Of a stretch of 64,000 bases of DNA, positions 51,701-62,995 are shown in pieces. The DNA comes from Xiphophorus maculatus (taxonomy: Eukaryota; Chordata; Actinopteri; Cyprinodontiformes; Poeciliidae). The translations under genes and the position numbers were made by a program. Positions within the stretch are counted from its first letter, which is position 1, and the number at the start of each line of letters is the position of its first letter. Below the pieces are notes generated by a model, which ran no database searches, was not told the DNA's origin, and saw only the letters and a list, made by a program, of their open reading frames with translations. The stretch is taken from assembly GCF_002775205.1 (NCBI RefSeq), contig NC_036454.1, forward strand, positions 8,499,882 through 8,563,881. Reading direction: 5' to 3'.

Positions 51701-54700
51701 CCTTAAATGTTTCAGAAATAATAAAATGTGATTTAAAGAAACAATTACTGATCTCTGAAAGTATTTTTATAGAATATTTATTTTAATTATCCATTAGCTG
51801 GAGAGTTCTCAAGCACTGGGTTTATCATTTTAAGGTTCGAAGTTAAAACCAGTTCCATTCCAACCAAAAGCTACAATAAAAACTAAAATCTGTCCAACAC
51901 AAACTTTTCCTTTCACAGCGGACAGCTGGTTGAGCAAATAGACTTCAAGGAATGTCAGTGATGCAGAGAAGACACCTCCTCACCTGATGCTTATCACTCA
52001 GGTGTGCCTCCAGGTCTGTGAGTCGAGTGCAGTCAAAGTAGCAGAGTCGACACTTGTAAGGTTTGACGTCATCGTGCCTCATCATGTGCAAGCGCAGGTT
52101 TTCAGCACTACCGCTGCTGAAAGTGCATTTGTGACAGCGGAAGACGATGCCTTGTAGGTAACGGGAAAGTTTTGGGCGGCGAACTTCTATGGGCATGATA
52201 CGCTCCTCTGAAATGAAACAAACAAAAAAAAAACACAATGCAGGGTTGAAAATAAAACGCACATCAGAGGACAGAATCTTGTAGAGCTTGGCGCACCTCG
52301 ATGCAAGACGATGTGGTCGATCATGTTGTTCTTGTTCTTGGTCTGGTAGAGGCAGAACGGGCAGCGAAGGTCCTTCAGATAAGTCGGCTTGGACTGGCAG
52401 GTGGAGTGGCCCGTCTCTATGTGCATCTCCATGTTTTTCCTTTTTAACAAGTAAAAAGTGCCAACAATTAATCAGATAACTGTAACGGATTAATCATTAA
52501 CTTGAATATACAGACTCAAAAAAAGACTATTTGCTTAAAGAACACACTGAGAGCAGTAAGACAGCCAAAACTGGACTAAAATCTTTTAATTTTTTACATT
52601 TAAAATAAAGAATCCCTTTGTTAGTAAATATTTTTCACCAAACATTCTTCAAGTGGCGTAGTTTTAGCTTCACATTCTGTAAAAGGAATTTCCTACTAAG
52701 GATTTTTTGCTATCCAGCCACTAATTAAATAAAAATGAGTAGGCCTGTCACAATAATCAATAAATCAATTTATCGTACGATAACTTAAAACAAGCTCAAT
52801 AATTTCCATTGGCATGATTTATCGTTCTCTTTTTCTTTCTTTCTACCAAAAACTGGATGATAAAGTCTTCAGTTGGTGTTTTGGTTTCAATAAACATTTT
52901 TTAAAGGACAATTTTGTTTACAGAGACTTCATAATTTATTTTATTTGTTGTTTCTGTTGTTTTCTTGCATTCTTTTGTCATTCCCATTATATTAGTTGAA
53001 AACGGTCTCAAAACAACATTATCGTTTGTCGCAATAACCTCTGGGACAATGTATCCTCCAGCAAAATTTGTTATTGTGACAATAACAAATGACAATAACT
53101 GTTGACGTATCAGCAGAGCAAAGTCGTATAAAACAAAGAACAGTTTTCACTAACTGAGACTCTTGTCCTACCGTTCACGGCATAGAGCCGTTGAAAAGAA
53201 TCAAATTTCTCCTAAACGACACACCCCAGCAGGTAGAACCTGGCTTTCTCTGATCATATAAGTAATCTTGGAGTTGTTTTCTTTCCATGATATCTTCAGC
53301 TTTTCTTTTAAGCCACTTATCCATTATTATCTTTAACCAAAGTCATCGGTAAGCTAGCTGTAGCGTCGCACTTTGAGCTGACCTCACGGCAAATTAACGG
53401 TCGTTTACATGCAGTAACCCGCGGACCACTACATAGAGGGCGTCCATGGATCACAGTTTGAAAAAGACTGATCTAAATGTTACTTAATACATGCCATATT
53501 TGGCTGCAGCTTACCTTAAACCCGTGTAAAACTCGCAGTCTTTGCACCTTAGGATTTTCTTCCCGTGCCGGTTAGCATAGTGCCGCCGGATGCTCGACAG
53601 GTGCTCTGTGTTGAAGTTGCACATCTCACACTGAAGGTTTCCCTCAGACAAACTGAGTTCATGCAAATTCATGTTAGTTTTGTCCACATTTTGTGCCATC
53701 AGGCTGTAGTGGGTCAACTGTCGCTGAACATTTGGAGGCTCGGAGTACGACTCTGTGGATTCTGTTAAAAAGTCCAACTGTGTTACCACTTAAGCAATTT
53801 AAAAAAAAAAAAAAAAGAAAAAGAGTAATTCTGACGGATTCTATAAATTAAATCAGGTTTAAGGTGAATAACTTGCCTTCTACATCCTCTTGTTCTTCAT
53901 CGAGTTCAGGCAAGTTGTTCAGAACCTCCTTGTCTGAACTTGGAGAAATCTCCTCGTCCTTAATTCTCGTTTCAGTGATTTCCTCCTCAATGATATCTGT
54001 GAATTTGGAAACAGGAAAAACCAGATATTAAACTTAAGCAGCACTATTTACTACATTATAAGTACAAGTTAAGCTGCAGTTAAAACCAGATATTTACTTG
54101 CACTAAATCAAAAGAAACATTTTATTCCTCACTGTCTGAAGTTAAATCAGACCAAATTTTTCTCGTTTTAGCTTGGTTAGAATTACCAAAATTATCCCTA
54201 TTTGTTAAATGCCAGAAAACCTGGCAAGAACACTTTTTAGAATTTTTTTTGTAATCTTTCTTTCGTCTCAAATCTCCGCCTGGATATTTTTGCTTATTTT
54301 AATTGTACAAAGCTCTTTAAATGTCATGTGAGTAAATAATTTTGCCCATTTCTGGAACCTTCAATATCTAGCAGTTACTTACAATTAAAAGAGTGTTTCA
54401 TCAGATTAAAATAAAGAAGAAAACGTTTTCTGCAATGGCGGGAGAGAAATTACCGTACTAAACCAATATTAACTGGAAAGCACAATGTCTCCCCTTTCAG
54501 AAACCGTTGGAAATGTTCAGATACCACAAAGTGTCGTGGAGTTGCAGTACCGCAAAGTTGGCTTGTAAAAATGTGTCGTTGCTGACAAATTCGACTGAAC
54601 TGATATTTTGGCTAACGTTACTTGTAAGTTTTGTCTTATTTCAAGTGTATTCAGATATTTGCACTAGAAACCAGACCATAAATACTTGGTAAGAATGTAT

Positions 54701-57700
54701 GTTTTTGTAGTGTAACTTATGTCTAAAAGTATTTCTCTTCTCCTGTGTGTGAAATACTGCTGGAAAAAACTACTAATTTAGTTACAGTTAAATACCTTGT
54801 TTAATAAAAAACAAATCCAATCAAAGTGGAAATATTGGGTAGATTCTGACCTTGATGGTTTTTCAGAAAATGACTTTGCCAAAGTGCCATGAAATTTGTC
54901 CGGTAAGCACAGCAGCCGCAGCGGTAAGGCTTCAGAGTCTCAGGTTTATGGAGGAGGTACTTTTTGATGCTGGTGGGAGAATGAAAACACACACTTATTA
55001 AAAAAATGAATCACAGTTAATGCTTAGAAACACTACGATTAGAAAGAAAATCAGCCTGACCTGCTGATTGCGATTTTTTTTTGCTGAAAAGTCATTAAAA
55101 ATAGCAACATAGTTGCTAAAGTTGGCAACAGCGGAGTGACTATTGTTAACTCTACAAGTCTGTCAATCAGTCCTCTCAGAGAAGCAGTGGCTCATTTTTA
55201 GAGCTCACTTTGTAGAGTTATGCAAGATTAGTTTGACTAGTAAATATCGCCAACCATCCAAAATTAAGGAAATCAGTCCAATTCATCAGTGCACCCCTCA
55301 AAAAATGTCTTTTATAAATTCATATGCTAAGCACGATGTTATTTTCTCACTACAGTTTAAAGCACAGATGTCAAACTCCAGTCCTCAAGGGCCGCTGTCC
55401 TGCAGTTTTTAGATGTGCCACAGGTACAAAACACTGGAATGAAATGGCTTAATTACCTCCTTGTGTAGATCAGTTCTCCAGAGCCTTGCTAATGACCTAA
55501 TTATTCTATTCAGGTGTGGTGCAGCAGAAGCTCATCTAAAAGTTGCAGGACACCGGCCCTTGAGGACTGGAGTTTGACACCCCTGGTTTAAAGAATTAAA
55601 ACAGGTCTTACTGCACAAAAATTTATATTTTTAGTATAGCATTTTATTTGAAAATAAACATAAAGTGTGTGTTATTCAAGAAGAACTGCTGATTGCTGGA
55701 GAACATATGATTATAAGAATTATCATCACATGTTTCAGGTTTGTCCGGAGGTTCTGAATTACTGGAAAGAGGTAATTCCTGTTAAGAAATGGAAAGACTT
55801 GACTGTGGTTAGTTATAGGATGGAAAAAAATAATATTTTATGTAAATCTGCAGATTTGTTCAACACTGGGAGAAGTGGGACAAATATGCCAGAAAACATA
55901 AATCCAATTTTATTTGAAGTAAATGAGGAGCTAGCTAAAATATAAAAATGTTACTTCACTGCAAAAACACAAAATCTTACCAAGTAATTTTGGTCTAGTT
56001 TCTAGTGCAAATACATTAACATTTGAAATAAGATAAATTAAGTTAAGACTAACTTATCAAGATATAGAGGCTTGTTTTAAGTAAATTGCTTATTATTGAT
56101 GAAAAGGTACCAATTCCATTGGCAAATAAATTAACTTATGAGAAAATGTCTTCCTGGAAGTGAAATACTCTGCAAATAGAACAAGAACATTTTTATCAAT
56201 ATTAAGGATATACTTACAAGCTTATATATCTTACTGAGAAATTACTTGTAAGTTAGTTTTGTCTTATTTCAAGTGTACTAAGATATTTGTTCTAAAAACT
56301 GAACAAAAAATACTTGGTAAGATTTTGTGTTTTTGCAGTGTTAAACATGGCTACATGTTAATCTTCCCTTTCTGTTTACTGATTATTTTCACAAAAAAAT
56401 ATGTACATGTTAAAAAGGAGAAAAACATGAGATGAAACGTTTGTTAATCTTTTTCAGATTTATTTTGAGCTCAACAGCGTTGATTGTGTTTTTGTTTCCA
56501 CCATGGGAAAAAAACCTATGAAAATCCTAAACATTAAATAACAGTTTTCCTTACTTGTTTTTGAACTCCGTGTTGGTCAGATTGTCCAGTTTCTTAATGG
56601 CTCCCAGGGCTGCGTGACTCCGCTCATGTGACCGCAGACCTTTGAGCGACATGAACGTCCGCTGGCACCGTTTGCAGGTGTGTCCGGCCTCTTGTGCTTC
56701 AGCCTCTGGATCGACATCTGGGACTTTCGATGACGATGGTGGAGGACTGGAAGGAAGGGTCACGACCTCTACCGGTGCACCCGTCCAGTGGCTGAGCTCC
56801 GCGATAGTTTCAACTGTGGGGAGTTTATCTTTTGTTTGAGACACCTGAGAATTAAAATCGCAGAAATTAAACTTGCAACTGCAGTTGGAAGATGTGGTAA
56901 AAGATGAAGAGCAGAGCAAAAGCAAAAAAGTAATTTTGGACTAGTTTCTACTGGAAATGTCTTAGTACTCTTGAAATTAGACAAAACTAACTTACAAGTG
57001 ACTTTCAGTAATATATAAGAGTTTTACCTCAATTAATGTTTTTCTAAAAAATACTTATTCAACTGGCAGATTATTTCACTTGTAAACAAGACATTTTCCC
57101 ATGTTATACGTGAAATAATCTGCCAATGCAACTAGAATGTTTTCACAATTATTAGGGAATTCTTTTACTTTAAATAAGCTACTGTGTTTAGCGGAAAAGT
57201 GACTTGTGAGTTAGTTTTGTCTCAATTCAAGTGTAGTAAGATATTTGAATCAGAATTCCTTTTAATGTCATTAAGCACAAATAAAGCACAGCAAAATTTT
57301 AACAGCAACTCTTGAAGAAACAGAACTGGGTGGTTCAGAATAAATAAATAGATAGATAAATAAACAAACAAATAAATAGATAAATAAGGTTATAGGTGGG
57401 TTTGCTGTATGTACTTCTACAACAGCTCTTGGGTTGAAACAGTTTTTTAGGGAGGCGTTTCAGGGTCTTTACTAGAAACTAGACCAAAAATACTCGGTAA
57501 GATTTTGTGATTTTGCAGTGAGTTGAAGAGTAACTCACCTTAGGAGACGGGGGATCTGCTGTTCCACTGGCAAAGGAAAGTTTTTTTTGCGAGGCCTCAA
57601 CCTTCATCTGGTCTCTGTGGCGATCCATGTGTCTGGTGAGATATCTAATTCCATGCAGATTCTTTCTGCAGAAGTTGCACTTGTAGAGCCCAGTGCTTTT

Positions 57701-60700
57701 CTGTCTCACTCCAAATGATACCACCGTGAAGTCAGATTTGCTCCTCAGGTGATGAAAATTGTTATAATGTTCAATCAGCAACTGGGACGAGGCAAACACC
57801 GAGTTCGGGCATTTCTTGCAAATGAGATTTAGCTGTTTTTTTAACTCAATATATCTAAAGGGGAAGTTGTTCTTACGTTTGTTATACCTTTCCAACTTCT
57901 TATAAGTACTAAGTGCATCCAGTTTGTGGAAATATTTGTAATGACACTGGAGATTTTTTCGTGTTAAAGCTGAGTAAGTACACAACTCGCACTTGTAAGT
58001 TGAGTCTTTTTTCAGCACTATCTTTAAGGGGGCTGCTTTTCCATCTTCCCTCTGAAGTTGTACAGATGTTTCTTCTGCTTCATCTTCATTGTCATCTTGC
58101 TTCTCTGCTTCAGAGAGAAGTTCAGAAACGGCTGTCTTCCCATGTTCAGTTCTACAGTGGTTTATTAGTTTCTTGATTGACGGATGAATTTCTGGACAGC
58201 TTTTGCACATGTACCCTCTTTTATAGGAGCCTTTGCCTTTTGAGCACCTCACAATGTTGGAGAGGAGTATTTCACCTGTTTCTAGTTCATCTGCTCTCAC
58301 AGTAAAGCTTGGGTGCTTCATCTGGCAGTGGGTGAGAGTCCCATGGTAACTGGTATTCACATATGGACAAGTGGGGCATTTATAGATCAGCCGTTTTTCC
58401 GAGTTATTTTGCTGTTGCTGAGATGACGATTCTTTCTTCTTCTGAAATGGCTTGTAAAGTGGAATGTAGTATTTCTGAAAGGCACCTTTTCCATGAGTCC
58501 TGACATAATGCTTTGCAAGTCGTCTTTTAAAAGGATAAGTCTGTGAGCACAACATGCATTTATGTATGCCGTCCTTTGGAGCAGCATTGTTGTGCTGCTT
58601 AAGCACGTGACTGTTCAGTCCAAGGTTTGTGCTGCAGACATAAGGACACTGTGGACACTTTATCTTGATGTAGACCTTCTTGGTGTGAAGCAAAGTCTTG
58701 GAGACAGACTTAAGCGTTCTACTGGGCTTAGCTAGATTGATTCTAAGGCTCAGCTTTGGTGTAGAAGAAGCTGGTTTGGGCACACCACTCGTGGTCTCAT
58801 TGTGGTCCTGTTCGCGGTGCCTTTTCAGTTTATTTAGAGTTGCACAAATTTGTGGGCAGGTTTTACACATGTAGCCACTAAATTTTGAAACTTCATCAGA
58901 ACTGTTTCCTTTCGTGAGGTCATCACAATTCGACAAACGTGCCGTGTCCAGATAAAGGCTGTCTGCCCTGGAGGTGGAGACAGGATGTCTCATCTGGCAA
59001 TGAGTGAGGACTCCCTGATGACTGGTGTTGAAATAGTTGCAATATGGACACTTATAGACATGCAAGTGCCCTTCAATTTGTTCGGGTTGTTTTTTCACAT
59101 TTCTGCCGTTGAGGTGTTTTATTCCAGTGTGAACACTCAGACCGTGCTTGCTGTGAAACGTCGCCGGGCATGAAGGGCACTTGATCACATCGGAAGACGA
59201 AGTTTCTTCATCTGTGTCTTCAAGAGGCACTTGGAAAGATTCAAACAATCCTGGCATTTCGTTGAGGTCATCCAACTCGCTCTTTTCTCTTTTCCCTTTG
59301 TCACTTGGGGAATCTTTTACCAGCAAAGGATGAAACTTGTTGCAGTGGCGTGTAAGATAGCGCTTTGCGTTACTTTTGAAAGTACATAATGTGCAATGGT
59401 AAAGCTGATCTTGGTCTTTTTGTGAACTTTGAGATGTCTGGCCTGTAGAGACTGATTTTAGTTCAGTTTTCTCGTCTTTTGAATGTAATTCTTTGATACC
59501 GACAAATAACCGTGCCTTCACAATCGCAAGGCTCATCTGCTTACAGCCCGGATGTCGGTCCTGGTAGTGTTTATGAACCACCTCTGCTTTTTTGTGACTG
59601 AAAACGCACCACTCGCAGTGATAGCCTGATTCTAACGCTCCTCTACGGAAACAAAGTCTTAGAACGGCTGCAACTGAGAGTTTTGAAAAGTGAATTTTCC
59701 TCATATGTGACATCAAAAGGAACACATACTGAGTAGTAAATGTGCAGTATTTGCATGGAAGCTTTCTATGTGTTTCGGTGTTTATTACTGAGTTGGAAAA
59801 GGTTTTGGAAGACATGTTTGTTGCTTCTTTTTTGCCCTCTGGTTTCTCTTGGTTTGCAGCTGACTTCAGAGATTTCTGGAGCTGTTCGAGAACCTTTGAC
59901 GTGTACTGACGAATATCAGTTTTATTAAAAGGTTTGCAGTGTATTCTGGAGAAATGGTGTGCTACTTCAGCCAACGATCTGTGTTTATAGTTACAATTGT
60001 GGCAGAAGAACATGTCCTTGTCCTCTTCTTTTATTATCGGAAGAGGTAATTTTGAAGAATCCGATCCGTTCTTTTCAATCTTCTCACGGACCAAAGCTGA
60101 ATATTTCAGAATACTCTTCCGACTGGAATGTTTGTAATGGTGGACTTTGGTTTGATGAGCAATGATTCCCTGTGTTGATGGATTTCCAAGATTGCACAGA
60201 TGGCAGAAGTATAATTGGTCTACATGCACACTGACTTCAGTTTTTCTAATCTGGGTTTTACATTCGTTGCTGTTTTTCATGTGACTACTTGTTTTAAAAG
60301 TGATTGGATTCTTATTTTCAATCACCTCAGCGCTATACTGTATGATGTCTTCCTTTGATAACAGCTTATGGGCAGCATGTTTTGCATTATGATGGCCAAT
60401 AACGCTTCTGATTTGGGGACTTGCATAGCTGCAAAACTGACAGTAGTGCATGTCCAGCGGTGAACTACATAAATATTTGTCAGATTTAGACTTGGTTGTT
60501 TCCGTGTTAGGTTTAGAAAGTGACATTTTGGTTGTGCTTTCTTTTTTTGAAGACTTCACACATTTAGGTGTGGAAATCTCTGGCGTTTTCAGAGTAGCTT
60601 TTGATGGAAGCTCTGATTGGGACAATTTACTATCAGTTTGCAAAGACGGTGCAGGTTTGAGTTTTACTTTCTGTGAAGACGCCGTTTCATCCGTTGTTTT

Positions 60701-62454
60701 TCTTGTATGTTTGGAGGGGGAGCTCTCTTTTTTGGCATAATCTGCTAGAGATTTAACACTTTCAATTCTCAAATGCTCTGGAGAACCTTTGGAAACTTCG
60801 GTTGTTGTATCCTTCTCTTTTATTTGTACTGTGGATTTTTCTTTCTGTAAACTTTTTTTCTCAGGCGTCATTTCACGAGCTAATTGTTTGATTTCATCTA
60901 ATGTAACTAATTTTTCTGGGTGTTTTTTCTGGTAGTGAACCTGCATAGCGACAGCTGACTTGTGCTCAAACTGACACTTAACGCATTTATACAGCGTTGC
61001 ATCTGGCCCTGTGGAGGTTGGCGGGTGGCGTGAAAGTGTAATTTCCACCTCTTTATGTGGTGTGCTGGTTCTCTTGGGGGAAAGTTCCACTGACTTTTCT
61101 GGGCTGGCTGTTTTTTCACACATTTTCTGACATTCCTTCACTAAATATTGACAGAACAACAAAGAATTGTCCACTTCCCAAGTCCGATGATTCTGCTTGT
61201 AATGGTGTCTTAGGTCCTTCACCTCGCTGCAGGTGAATGTACATGTGAAACATTTAAACTCCAGTTTGAGTTGATTCAGCTTCATCTTGAACACATCTGG
61301 AGCCTCTGGGTGTTTTTCTGTGTAGTGCCACTTCAGGTCAACAGTGCTTAGAAACTCAACCGGGCACTCAAGGCAGCGAAAGGTTGCGCTCTGATCAGAC
61401 GACTGCTGAATGTAGCCAGCGTTGCATCGGACATACGGGTGATCGCTGGCATAATGAGAGGACACAAGCCTGGAGCTCACATTGCTGTAGTCACAGTGCT
61501 TACAGAAATAAACTTTGGGGCGCGGCGGGTCTCTGTTAACAAGCTTGGCCTTCCTTTCTTCTTCTTCATCACTGACTTCGAATGAAAACTCTGCACTGCC
61601 TGAAGGTTTGCTGGTTTTATTTTCAGTTGCTTCTTCTTCTAGTTTGGGTTTTTTACTTGCTGGGGCTTTTAAGCTTTCATTACTGGTCTTCCTGCCAACC
61701 TCGCTAATTACCGTATTTGTTTGTTCAGCCTGAGAAACGGATTCTCCTCGCTTAGAATGATAAAGATGGTCAGCATGTTTAAAAACATCTGACGGTCGAA
61801 AAGATACATCAATCTGAGGGGTTTCCTCTAAACTAAAAGTTTTTTTTGTATCACAAGATAACTTGAGCTTTACATTTGATCCAGAAGTTGCTGTGAAATA
61901 CTTTGTGATGGTTTGCGATGATGGCCTCTTATATATTCTGAGATCCTTAGATGAGGATGCCGCTTCCGCTTCATCGTGTTGGTTTGATGTTGTGACAGGT
62001 GTCGTAAAAGCTTCAATCAATTTGGGGCTTTCAGTTTGCCCACACTGTGTCTCATGCTTCGTTAAAACGTCTTGACTGCATGTCTTAAAATCACAGTTCC
62101 TGCACGTAAAACTCTTTCCTGCACTTCTGCTCTTCTCTGTGTTGACCTTTTTACTCTCAGCATATTTTAAGCCGGCGTCTCTCAGACACACATCTATGTC
62201 CAAGCAATGTACCTTGTTGAGATGTTCGAAGAGGTACACCTTAGATTTGAAAATTAGGGTGCATTTAGAGCAATAGAAAAACTTTGCCAGGCTTTCTTGC
62301 GGAACTGTCTCCTCCATGTGTCCAAAGGTGGAAAACTGCACTGGATCTAAAAATTACAAGGAAGGAAATATAAGGGGAGCTGCACAGCTTTAATTAAAAC
62401 AAATTTACAAAAGAAAGAATGTGGATTGTCATTACAATACATACCACTTTGCAT
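48722..62454 (-). CDS. znf462: ZNF462-type multi-finger C2H2 protein
   Basis: Large nuclear zinc-finger protein; the mammalian relative acts in chromatin organisation and pluripotency. Coding exons, 5' to 3': 62445-62454, 57539-62346, 56555-56844, 54851-54969, 53877-53996, 53515-53761, 52297-52439, 51984-52207, 49994-51134 and 48722-48852. Phases agree and give about 2410 aa. I count 30 C2H2-like fingers: 22 in the 4.8-kb exon, one each in exons 3, 4 and 10, and five in exons 6-8. The order MPIEV..KLSRYLQG, two fingers, then HELVGQVSLDQLE and a last finger ending LRHGV matches the ZNF462 C-terminus. The start MQSDPVQF joins the small exon (62445-62495, non-coding part to 62495) to the large one in phase; the large exon itself has no ATG before GHMEETV. 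Intron 5 has a GC donor. It could be a teleost duplicate rather than the direct orthologue. Confidence 0.88.
49010..49286. repeat. AATAAAGTC repeat tract ending in a perfect hairpin
   Basis: Repeated 'gaataaagtc' words fill 49010-49210. At its end AATAACATGACATGAATATG (49239-49258) is exactly complementary to 49267-49286 around an 8-base loop. Located in intron 9 of the znf462-like gene. Confidence 0.75.
49595..49817. mobile_element. hAT-type MITE, 223 bp, with 8-bp target duplication
   Basis: The ends are inverted: CAGGGGTCTCAAACTCCAGT on the left and the reverse complement, ending GAGACCCCTG, on the right. CATTAGGG flanks it at 49587-49594 and 49818-49825. An 8-bp duplication with short inverted ends starting CAGGGGT is the hAT hallmark. 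No transposase frame. It lies in intron 9 of the znf462-like gene. Confidence 0.88.
51175..51635. repeat. GATGGATGATCA minisatellite
   Basis: Built from GATGGATG words with an internal GACAGATAAATGATG marker that occurs at 51244, 51315, 51413, 51476 and 51539. The last three are exactly 63 bases apart. It begins about 40 bases beyond exon 9 of the znf462-like gene, in intron 8. The frames through it are artefacts. Confidence 0.92.
52741..53098. repeat. TCACAATAA-type dispersed element
   Basis: Starts AGGCCTGTCACAATAATC and ends with TTATTGTGACAATAACAAAT, roughly inverted copies. It contains the same TTATCGT and CTGGGACAAT words as the copies at 5530 and 29941. It lies in intron 6 of the znf462-like gene. 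Confidence 0.65.
53875..53876 (-). other. GC splice donor of znf462-like intron 5
   Basis: The exon ends GATGTAGAAG and the intron, only 115 bases, starts GCAAGT. The next exon starts AATCCACAG after TTAACAG. Only this pairing joins the upstream acidic segment to the SYSEPPNVQ segment in phase. Confidence 0.8.
54617..54712. mobile_element. Half copy of the CACTGCAAAA foldback transposon
   Basis: Only the right arm is present, from GTTACTTGTAAGTTTTGTCT to GTATGTTTTTGTAGTG. Located in intron 4 of the znf462-like gene. Confidence 0.6.
55363..55585. mobile_element. hAT-type MITE, 223 bp, second copy, opposite orientation
   Basis: The sequence is close to the reverse complement of the copy at 49595-49817 and has the same length. 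GTTTAAAG duplicates flank it at 55355-55362 and 55586-55593. The left end (CACAGATGTCAAACTCC) carries changes relative to the right end (reverse of CACCCCTG). Located in intron 3 of the znf462-like gene. Confidence 0.88.
55957..56340. mobile_element. CACTGCAAAAACAC foldback transposon, complete
   Basis: The best copy in the window: it opens CACTGCAAAAACACAAAATC and closes with the reverse complement, GATTTTGTGTTTTTGCAGTG. Its inverted arms extend over most of its 384 bases. No coding capacity and no clear target duplication. It lies in intron 3 of the znf462-like gene. Confidence 0.8.
56914..57520. mobile_element. CACTGCAAAA foldback transposon with nested insert, fills intron 2
   Basis: The left arm starts near 56914 and the right arm ends GATTTTGTGATTTTGCAGTG at 57520. 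The right arm is broken at about 57252-57470 by a different element starting TCAGAATTCCTTTTAATGTC and including an AAATAGAT-type simple repeat at 57340-57390. Together they cover about 607 of the 694 bases of intron 2 of the znf462-like gene. Confidence 0.7.
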
Positions 62455-62495
62455 TTCATTCAGTTGCTTCCCGTTAAAAACCCACTACGGCACAC
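62445..62495 (-). other. znf462: Start exon of the znf462-like gene
   Basis: A minus-strand acceptor (CCTTCAG) precedes 62495 and a donor (GTG/GTATGT) follows 62445. The last 10 bases are ATGCAAAGTG, which join the next exon in phase to read MQSDPVQF. An overlapping upstream ATG (ATGAAATGC) is out of frame with the large exon. The start is inferred from phase alone. Confidence 0.6.
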
Positions 62496-62639
62496 CTGAA
62501 GGATTAACAAGTAAAATTGTTTCCATTAATGAGAATGCAGTTAATGCTCCATGTAGATTAATTTGTATTTTGTTGAGAACTGCACAAGTTAAAGGTAAAA
62601 AACGACGCCACTTTTTCCCTTTCGTGTTTTAGAAAATTA

Positions 62640-62995
62640 GCTAATAAGCCCACCTCTGTATTTAACTTTTCTGTCCTGTACGTCCTGCAGACAGGAGACA
62701 AACTATTAGAACCCTAACAAAACCTCCCCAGAAACATTTAGCGGTACAGATATAGACGTGTAGTGACTCGCGGTGCAAATATATTATACTCACACGTGAA
62801 GATAACAACGAAAAACGGCCTACAAGTCAATGTTTGGAGGCGCTGCAGCAGAAAAACACAAATAGACACGTTTCCGCCATTTTTCCCGCGAGTAAATCTG
62901 GCCTTCCTCCCTCCTCCTGCTCGGATTCTTTCTCTTCTTCTTCCTCTCGGTTGATCGAGAGTCGAACTGGTCGATTCTCATTACCGCCACCTTGA
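62640..62995 (-). promoter_or_regulatory. Likely promoter and non-coding first exon of the znf462-like gene
   Basis: The region is richer in G, C and CpG than its flanks. It carries AAAATGGCGGAAACG on the minus strand near 62869-62883, close to the YY1 core common just after vertebrate start sites. The exact first exon was not resolved. Confidence 0.4.

Noticed and set aside
55667-55945. 92-residue frame with VCPEVLNYWKEV
   Set aside because: It resembles the C-terminal scrap of a LINE-type reverse transcriptase reading but is too short and isolated inside intron 3 to call with confidence.
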